Below, piece after piece: positions 56,893 through 64,000 of a stretch of 64,000 nt of DNA. Positions within the stretch are counted from its first letter, which is position 1; every line of letters begins with the position of its first letter. The stretch comes from Allomyces macrogynus ATCC 38327. Taxonomy: Eukaryota; Blastocladiomycota; Blastocladiomycetes; Blastocladiales; Blastocladiaceae. Under the pieces are notes generated by a model. It saw nothing but the letters and a program-made list of their open reading frames with translations, made no database searches and had not been told where the DNA came from. The stretch is taken from NCBI GenBank assembly GCA_000151295.1, contig GG745339.1:675950-739949 (forward strand). Direction: 5' to 3'. Made by a program: the position numbers and the translations under genes.

Positions 56893-59249
56893 TCACACCT
56901 CCGGTTTCGGCACCCCCTTCCCGTCTGCCCCCGGCGTCCCCGCGCCCGCCCCACTGTCGTCACCATTCTCCACCACCGGGAACCGCGCGTGTGCGACCAA
57001 CGGCGAGGGCGCGTGCTGCCCCGCTCCGCCATTTGCCAGGTGCGCAAACATGGGCTGCGGCGACGGGGCGTGACTGACCATTTGTGCGTAACCCGGGTGC
57101 GGCGACGACATTGGCGCGTACCCCGGCTGCGGCGAGGCCGCGTGGGACACGGGCAACGACGCGTAGGCGAGTTGCGGCGAGTTATACCGTTGTTGCTGCT
57201 GCTGTTGCTGGTGGACGAGGTGCGCGTGGGTCGCAGGCAAATACTGGCCCGCTGCGTACTGCTGCTGCTGCTGCTGCTGCTGCTGTTGTTGCTGCGGTGG
57301 TGCGTGCGGGTGGTGCGATTGTTGGAACTCGTGCTGCGGTGCAAACTGCGGCAGCGGCCCCTGCGAGTGCGCCGGTGGCGGTGGGGGCGCGTGGTGCGGG
57401 TGCGTCGCATAGACATGGTGTCCCGGATGCCCCGGTTGCCCGTTGGCCGACGGCGCGTACAGCAACACTTGTTGCGGCGCCTGCTGCGTGTGCGGCGGGT
57501 AGTGTTGCGGTGGCGGCGGTACCGACCCCTGTGCGGCGGCCGCAGCTGCGGCGGCCGCATCGCGTGCAGCCTGTGCGGCCTGCGCCTGTGCTTGTGCCTG
57601 GTAGAATGCCGTGGCCATGGCAGCGGCAACGGCAGCGGGAGCGCCGGTGCCGAGTGGCAGGACGACGCCAGAGACACAAGCTTCGACCTTGACGTGCCGC
57701 CGCAAAGCGTCGGACCGCGAGAAACGCTTGTCGCACCGCGGGCAGACATAAGGTTTCAGACCCGAGTGGAGGCGTTGGTGCCGGCGCTGCAGGTGGGCAA
57801 GGGACGGGGGGTCAGTTTGAGGCAACGTGTTCGTCGATGACACGAGAACGTCCATGAGTGAAACACGCACCAGGTCGTGGTTGCGGCGGAACGCGGCCGA
57901 GCAGTCCTCGTGGTCGCACTTGTAGGGTTTATCGTCCGAGTGAATCAAGAGGTGCGACTAGAATGGTGGTGGTCGAAGTGATGGGTGGGCAAAGTCACCG
58001 TCAGTCATTCAGTCAGTCATGTGGGCCGCGATTGATGGTCAGACTGATCGGCGAGCGCCCCGGTAAAGTACCTTCAGGTTGTGGTTGCGCTGAAACACTT
58101 TACCGCACCCGGGGTGCGGGCACGGGTACTCTTGCTGCGAGCTGCCGCCAGGGCTGCTGCTGCCGCCGTTCTGCTTTTGCTCCTGTTTCACGGGCGTGCC
58201 CGCCGACGACGCGGGCCGTGCGGGGTTCATGGCCGGGCTCGCGTGCGACAGCGCCGGGCTCGAGTGCGCGACGAAGGGCTTGGTCTCGTGCGGCGGAGCG
58301 TGGGCCGGGTCGAGGTGCGAGATGGCCGGCGACGGGTAGAGATCTGATGGTGCAAGTGAAACACAACGAGTGAGTCCATGGCACGGTGTCACAAACTTCG
58401 TCGAGCGCGCGCTGATGACGTACCGCCCGTCGACATTGGCTGCATCCCCGACGGCATCGGCGGCTGCGCGAGCACGAGCCGCGGCATTCCGTTCTCAACT
58501 GCGTGGTGCGGTGCCGGGTAGGCAAGCATTGCCGGTGCGTGGTGCGCTTGCGTCGTACCAACCGGATGCATCAGCGGCAGCGACGAATCCGGCACATGGT
58601 GCGGGTGCGGGTACTGGTGCGGGTGGAAGTGCGCCGGCGGCAGCGACGCACGACGGTGTTGCGCCTGCAACTGCTGCGAGAGCGCGAGCAGGTGGTTTGG
58701 CGGCATACTGTGCGCCGGCGGTGGGGGCGGCGGTGTGCTCGTCAGGGCACCGGGCGCGGTTGTCACGGTCGCGACCGAGGACCGACGCGACGAGGCCGCC
58801 ACTGCTGTGGCCGAGTGAGCGTGGTTGAGAATGGAGAACAAGCCCATGGGCAGCGAGGCTGCAGGCATGGCCGGGGTCGCCGAGGCCGACGTGGCCGTCG
58901 AGGCCGGCGGCAGCATGATGTTATCAGCCGATGCATCGGGCAGCAGCATAGATGTGGTCGGTGGTGCAGGAACAGCAGCAGCGGCCGCACTCTCACTGGG
59001 CCCGTTGTTGCTCGTCGGCACGCCAGGTTCGTGCTTGACGGCCACCGCGTCGCCTGCCGGTGCGTACATGGCGTGCAGCACGTCGGCCGCGGCTGCCGCG
59101 ACCGTTGCCGGAGTCGCTGCGGCAGCTGCTGCAGCAGCAGCGGCGGCAGCGTAGTGTGCAGCAGTCGCCGAGTCGGCGTCCGAGGCCAGGCTCGCGGCGG
59201 ACCCGCGGCGGTGCGGTATGAGCGTGGACAGTTGTGCGAGCTGGTCCAT
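56893..59249 (-). CDS. C2H2 zinc-finger transcription factor (CRZ1-like finger array)
   Basis: Exons 59249-58424, 58343-58072, 57957-57871, 57786-56893; introns 80, 114, 84 nt; 692 residues. Three tandem fingers are assembled across three exons: CPHPGCGKVFQRNHNLK-SHLLIH (C-x4-C-x12-H-x3-H), CDHEDCSAAFRRNHDL-RRHQRLH (same spacing) and CPRCDKRFSRSDALRRHVKVEAC (C-x2-C-x12-H-x5-C). The RSDALRRH of the last finger and the linker HSGLKPYVC resemble the calcineurin-responsive CRZ1 group. Flanks are low complexity: poly-Ala (about 59100-59160), poly-Pro, and poly-Gln encoded by CAG/CAA (about 57190-57215 and 57260-57296). I see no certain PxIxIT calcineurin site, so calcium control is only a possibility. 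The DNA target cannot be told. Confidence 0.85.
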
Positions 59250-60599
59250 GGTGGAGTCGGTCGGTGTCGAGGACGAGGACGGGATTGTGCGACGCTGGAC
59301 AAGCGGGCAGGCGGGGGTCGGCTTCGCGGCGGCGAGCGGGGCGCCCGGCGGCTTTAGGCGGCAGGTGCAGCGAGGCGCGGCGGGCTTGGAAAAGAGAGAG
59401 AGAGAGCCGAATGCTGCAGCGTGCGCGTGGAGGCGTCGGTTGTTCGCTCGCTGCTTTGTTGGTTCGTTCTTTGGTCCTGCCGGTCGATGGCTCCGGTCGG
59501 CCGACGGGAGGTTGTTGGCGGGGGAAGCAAAGGACTGGTGCAACCGCGCCCAGGCAGACACCGCGAACCTTGGCTATTTTGGAGATATATTGTGCTGCGG
59601 GTCGGCGCGCGCGCGAGCGACAAATGGAGATAGTGCGCACTGGTGTGGGGGGGTTTGTTGCACGCCTCGGCATAGCATGGGAATCGACCCATGGAATGCT
59701 GGTCGAAGGCCCTGGTCGTTTGTCGTCGTCAGCCCTGCTCCGGTTGCATACACGAGTGCGTTCTCGTTGTTGTCATGGTTGCCGTTGAGTGCGGTCATCT
59801 CATACATAGCGTGGTGGTGACTGGGTGCTCGATTCGTCGTCGTCGCCGTCGTCGTCGTCGGTGGTTGGTCGGCCATGGTTGGATCCCACGCATGACGTGG
59901 GTCTTCCAGGCCCTTGGATCATCCGCGCGTAAGCGGAAGTTACCTGCGCATCGCTCTTTGCCGGGCCAAGCCACAGACAAGGCTGCATTGGCTGTACCGA
60001 GCCGCCCCCAGCCTCGTCGATGCAGGAGCACGTGCGCACCATGCAGCCCTTCACCGCGCCACTTGCGCGCGCCCGCTCATGACAGCTTTGACATGGAGAC
60101 GAAACCAGACAGTGCAATATATTTTTCGCTCGATTCCTCATTCATCACTGCCGACCGCACCACTCAATTCTTTTCTCCACCACCACTTTTGCTCAGCCTG
60201 TCGTCGCCAACGACAACGACGACCTGTCCACATTCCTGTCCACCGCTCCGCCTGCCCACTTGCTGCATTGTCATCTCCTCTGCGCGCTGCTTACGCTCCC
60301 CCAACCAACTGCTCCTGATCGCGCCATTTCCCGCGCGCACCGCCCCTCCTGAACGCGCGCGCAACTTTCTTGGCACAAACCTCCTATCGCTCCTTGCCCA
60401 ACCGACCCGACGCACCCGCGAACCCTGCTCGGCTGACGACCCGGACGCGCCGCGCATTGCCGACGCGCCTAGACCCGACCGACGCTAGACACTCGTTGCT
60501 GTCGCCGTCGGCGCGCTGGTCGCGCCGTTCTACACCGTTCCGATCGCGCACCGATTGGTTGCGTTCCCTGCTGCCGCTCGACTCTCTTGCACGTGCGCC
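59250..60599. other. divergent intergenic region
   Basis: 1.35 kb between the divergent C2H2 and secreted-protein genes. It contains a GAGAGA tract (59394-59407), a CGT/GTC microsatellite (59834-59862) and AT-rich spots CAATATAT near 59585 (minus sense) and 60115 (plus sense) that could be core promoter elements of the two genes. One doubtful small open frame is listed separately. Confidence 0.45.
59574..59876 (-). CDS. doubtful small open frame, 100 residues
   Basis: ATG 59876 has a good context (ACCATGG). The first 60 residues (NRAPSHHHAMYEMTALNGNH and on) are protein-like, but the beginning is partly made by a trinucleotide microsatellite giving poly-Thr, and the end is poor. No homologue recognised. 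It could equally be 5' UTR of the C2H2 gene. Confidence 0.2.
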   Translation of the reverse strand: MADQPPTTTTATTTNRAPSHHHAMYEMTALNGNHDNNENALVYATGAGLTTTNDQGLRPAFHGSIPMLCRGVQQTPPHQCALSPFVARARADPQHNISPK

Positions 60600-61359
60600 A
60601 TGGCGTCCCGCCACGCCCTCGCTGCGCTGGCGCTGGCTCTCGCCTTGTCCTTCACGCTCCTCTCCGTCGCGGCCGCCGCCCCGCTGCCCGCCGACAACCC
60701 GTCGCCCGCGGTCCTCTTCTCGCGCCCCGCCCTCGTCGCCGTCGCGCCACCACCGACGGCCGCGCACCGCTCGGCGAGCCGCGACACGCCCGTGGTGCCT
60801 CCGGTCATGAAGCTCCTGCCAGACTTCCAGGCCAAGCACCCGCTCGTGCCCGTGTCGGCCGACCAGGTACACGTGCATCCCGTTGTCGCGGGGACCGAAC
60901 GTAACGTCCCGCCGGTGGGCGTGATTTCGGCACGCGATATCCTCGCACCGTCGCACGCGCCGTCGGTCGTGGCGGTCGTTCCGAAGCGCGGCGGCGGTGG
61001 GTCGTTGTTGTGGAACGCGCTTTCGGCACGGTTCCAGGCACCGAGTCAGCGGCAGCGCGCCGTCCGTGCGGCGGCGGTGCGGCCGGGGCCGATGCTGATG
61101 CATGCTGTGTACGGCTTCGAATCCATTGTGGCACGGGGCAAGTGAGAGTGCGCTGATCTGACCAACTTGCACTACCCGTAGCGACGCGTCGGACCACGCA
61201 ACCGCGGCTGCTTGCGAGTCGCCCTCCGCGTCGTGTGGCACCGACTCGGACGCGCATCTGGTGCCGCCGGCAGCACCGGCGCTCGACGAGTTGCTGGCCG
61301 AGGCATTGAAGGAGACGACGCTCGTGTTTTCCAAGCCGCGCGTACGCGTGGAACTGTAG
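60600..61359 (+). CDS. secreted hypothetical protein
   Basis: Exons 60600-61141 and 61182-61359; 239 residues. The start MASRHALAALALALALSF-TLL followed by SVAAAA is a clear signal peptide (cleavage near residue 27). The mature protein is Pro/Val/Ala-rich with few Cys (two, near the C-terminus), a basic Gly run (KRGGGG) and a helical end (ALDELLAEALKETTLVF). No enzyme or binding motif is recognisable. Without splicing the frame would stop 1 codon after the donor; with the 40-nt intron (donor GTGAGA, branch-like CTGAC, acceptor CGTAG) about 59 more residues of good coding character follow. Confidence 0.65.
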
Positions 61360-61995
61360 GCTGGAGGGAAACGGGCGCGACTGGTGGCCGGACTGGGATC
61401 ATTATATTCCTAAAGAGGGGAGCTTTTGGGGGTCGAAAACACGATGTTGCTGCAGCACACACAAAGACACGGTCGGGAGAGGATCAGATGAATGTTGGCG
61501 CGCGAGCGCGTGCCGGTACCAGAAGAAAGGGAGGCAGCGCGCGCATCCAAAGGGACGGGTAATTCACACAGGAGAGAAATAAGCAAAAAAGCAGTGTCGA
61601 CGCGCGCGCCGTCGTGACCACGAGTGAGTGGATGGCCGTTTGCTGCAAACGTCGGCGCGCAAAACGGTGCAAAACGGCCCAGCTACGACACGTCGACGTT
61701 GACCACGAATCGACCATGGGATCCGCGCGGTGACTTCGTCCCGAGCCAAAAGAAGTACGGTTGGCATCAAGTCGGCATCGTTCGTGCTGCGGCCGCGACA
61801 ACGTCGTGGACAGCGAAGCAGAACAATGTTCGGCCGAGCAGGGATCACGGCTGGCCGGCGACACGTTTTGGACGATCGTGCCGATGAACACGCGCGGATC
61901 CGCTTCGGCTTGCGCACACCCATCTTCGGGTCGGCGAGCCGCAACGCCGAACGATCAAAGACGGAAAACGACGACGGGAATCCGACTCGAAAGGC
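61360..61995. other. convergent intergenic spacer
   Basis: About 640 bp between the 3' ends of the secreted-protein gene and the membrane-protein gene. No gene, RNA or repeat recognised. Confidence 0.4.
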
Positions 61996-63030
61996 CTACG
62001 ACCGCGCCGACCCAAGCATCGCGTCGTTTGCCGTCGCCACTCCACCCTCCTCATCCCCCGCTGCACCAACCACCATCTCCCCTTTCGCGGCCCTCCGCCG
62101 ACGTCGGACCCAGCGCCACCCAACGATCCCGCCAACCGTTGCGGCCAAAATCACGCCTGCAACCGCGACGGGGGCCCACTTGGCCGCAGCAACCGCAGTC
62201 CACCAGGCGGGCTTATCGGTCGTGCCCACAATTTGCAGCAATGTCCCGTGCGTCTCCACATTGGCCACTTGCTCAGGCGTCAGGTGCGCGTCGCGGTACC
62301 GTTCGTCCACGCCCGAGTCCACGTCGGACGTGGGTTTCGCGGGAGCAGCGGTGGCGGTGTTGGCGACGACGGGGGCCGTGGCGGAGGCCGGGAGAGTGTA
62401 GTCGGCGGGTGGGGGAGGGAGGGCGCGTGGGCCGGGAATGATCGTGGTCGTCGACGTCGTGGACGCGGTGCGCGACGAGGTGGTGGAAGTAGAAGTGCGT
62501 GCGGGCCGGTCGGGTGCGTCGGACGTCGGAGTCGGAGTCGCGGTTGGATCGGTATCGGTCGAGGTCGAGTTGCGACTGATCGATGGGGTCGGCGCAGCGA
62601 TCACGGTCGTCGACCTGGCCGAGGTGGTGGCGTCGTTACGGGTCGCGAGCCGTGGCAGCGCGACGTCGTCGTCCATGGCACCGCCGTCCATGGCAATGGC
62701 GACGCGCGTCTGCAAAGCGGTTGGGATCTTGACCGACGCCATGGGGTCGAGGACGGGGGGCGTGCCGACCATGGCGGTCGGGTGCGGTGAAAACGACGCA
62801 AACGACTGCAGCATCACCCACGGCGTGCCGAGCAGCGGCGCGATCAGACCGCGTGGAGCGAGCGTGCCTGCGGTCGCAGTTGCGTCGGGCGTGGTGCTAG
62901 CAACGGCAGCCGCGGTGACGGGTCCAAAGACGGCCGCGGCAATGAGGGTTGCAGCGATCAGGGCGAGTAGTGCAGGCATGGCGCCAACGGGATCGCGAGT
63001 AACGCGGGCGCGGCGGCGAGATGGGCACAT
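61996..63030 (-). CDS. mucin-like type I membrane protein, unknown
   Basis: 344 residues from ATG 63030 (ATG 62979 gives a cleaner signal peptide, MPALLALIAATLIAAAVFG). The ectodomain is rich in Ser, Thr, Pro and Ala, with a Thr/Ser/Asp-rich stretch (TSTDTDPTATPTPTS) suited to O-glycosylation. A single membrane span near residues 283-305 (VAVAGVILAATVGGIVGW) is followed by a basic stop-transfer RRRRR and a short acidic cytoplasmic tail. This layout is that of fungal cell-surface sensors or adhesins (for example WSC/Mid2 type), but there is no WSC Cys domain, so function is open. No intron is needed. Confidence 0.65.
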   Translation of the reverse strand: MCPSRRRARVTRDPVGAMPALLALIAATLIAAAVFGPVTAAAVASTTPDATATAGTLAPRGLIAPLLGTPWVMLQSFASFSPHPTAMVGTPPVLDPMASVKIPTALQTRVAIAMDGGAMDDDVALPRLATRNDATTSARSTTVIAAPTPSISRNSTSTDTDPTATPTPTSDAPDRPARTSTSTTSSRTASTTSTTTIIPGPRALPPPPADYTLPASATAPVVANTATAAPAKPTSDVDSGVDERYRDAHLTPEQVANVETHGTLLQIVGTTDKPAWWTAVAAAKWAPVAVAGVILAATVGGIVGWRWVRRRRRAAKGEMVVGAAGDEEGGVATANDAMLGSARS

Positions 63031-64000
63031 GGTGGGGCGGATCCTGGGCAGAGCGTCGTGCGGAGAGAGAGCGGGAGCAGAGCAGCAGGGCCTCGCTGTC
63101 GACAGCGACCAGAGTGGAACTATGGGCGGAGTACGGAGCGGGGAGAGACGGGATCAAGGGTCCAACGAGGCGCTTCTTGGTGGTTGAGCAGCACGCCCAC
63201 CAACCGACCATCCCCCCACGCGCGCCCACCGCCGACCAACAGGCCCGCGCGTGGAGGAGAAGCAGACAGGCCGTCGCGCCCGTCCACCGCCGTTCCATGG
63301 ACAGCGAGTGGTTCCAAACAGGTGCGCGCCCCCTCTTCGCGCACACAGGATGCTCGGTGGATCAGCTTGCGCCACGATCGCGGCCTTGCAGCGGGGAGAG
63401 CGAGAGGGCCGGGAGCGGTCGCGTGCACCGGATCCGAGCCCCCCTACTCGACGTGCTTGCACAGAGCGGCACGGTGGCGTGTGCGCGGGGAGGGCGGGGC
63501 GCAAGCATTTGGACGTCATGAAGTTTGAAGACCGGTCGTCCTGGTCGATGGTGGTGCTCGACACGTGCAGAGTGGCCGCGTCTTGGATGGCGGGACCGTA
63601 AACTTGATCAGGGCCGCTTCGGCAGCGGCGACGCGGCATCCAGGAGCATCGTGGTAGGAGGGGCGGGCATGGTGGGGCTGCTCGTGGGTGGTGGACAGCC
63701 CGGGCAGTGCGGCCACGTCAGACAAGTGTCCATGTCAGAGGGCTGTCACCGCCGTCGCGCGCAGTGACACGCGTCCCTGCCGCCGCTGCACCGCGACCGG
63801 CCCGCCGGCAAACAGCCTGACCAGCGGCCACCAACGAACAACACGAACCCAATCGTCCCCACGGCCCCACTCCACCATCAACAACATCACGCTGCAGCAC
63901 CGCCAGTCTTGGACCCAACTTGCCTGCCCGACCCGCAATCAGCTCGGCACCCTCGCCTCTTCACGCTACCCGCGCGCGCGACTCGACCGACCTCCACCTC
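63031..64000. other. upstream region to window end
   Basis: 970 bp with no gene I can support; open frames on both strands are short and without motifs. It contains the promoter of the type I membrane protein gene and possibly the edge of a gene beyond the window. Confidence 0.4.

Noticed and set aside
1..64000. CRISPR arrays, bacterial operons, ribosome-binding sites, rRNA genes
   Set aside because: None seen; spliced genes and gene content are eukaryotic, so bacterial features are not expected.

Overview
The window reads as nuclear DNA of a flagellated (zoosporic) fungus. It is GC-rich, its genes are split by many short introns (mostly 60-90 nt), and it combines fungal-type genes (2-oxoglutarate dehydrogenase, a vacuolar M28 membrane protease, a CRZ1-like C2H2 factor, a TBC RabGAP, an SR-type cyclophilin) with genes needed only by cells that build a cilium: a DNAH1-class axonemal dynein heavy chain and CEP104. 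A Blastocladiomycota or chytrid genome fits best; this is inference from gene content, not proof. Exon boundaries below were worked out by hand from reading frame, splice signals and remembered family sequences, with no alignment software.

Layout. 1-2.4 kb: 3' part of AP-3 delta (+). 2.8-3.3 kb: small acidic protein (-). 3.6-6.7 kb: 2-oxoglutarate dehydrogenase E1 (-), first exon unresolved. 8.2-12.8 kb: eight-exon class C GPCR (+). 12.8-15.4 kb: no clear gene, one tRNA-Met 3' half. 15.4-15.7 kb: two-exon microprotein (+). 16-17.2 kb: NmrA-like Rossmann protein (-) with a TATA box. 17.7-19 kb: RS-rich unknown protein (-). 19.2-23.6 kb: CEP104 (-). 23.9-27 kb: M28 membrane protease (-). 27-30.5 kb: gene-poor. 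30.5-32.8 kb: C2-domain protein with a long Q/G/P/Y tail (-). 33.3-36.6 kb: prominin-like five-pass membrane protein (-). 37-39.35 kb: gene-poor apart from a small basic protein. 39.35-40.27 kb: assembly gap. 40.3-53 kb: DNAH1-class dynein (-), whose last few codons fall in the gap. 53.4-54.6 kb: SR-cyclophilin (-), head to head with a TBC RabGAP (+, 55-56.6 kb). 56.9-59.2 kb: C2H2 transcription factor (-). 60.6-61.4 kb: secreted protein (+). 62-63 kb: mucin-like type I membrane protein (-).

How the genes relate. There are no operons. Several genes share a theme: cilium motility (dynein), the ciliary tip and axoneme (CEP104), membrane protrusions (prominin), sensing at the cell surface (class C GPCR) and trafficking (AP-3, RabGAP). 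The observations I find most unusual are the prominin-like gene, the enlarged second intracellular loop and novel tail of the GPCR, and a genome-wide-looking splice donor preference for C at intron position +4 (GTRCGT rather than GTRAGT).
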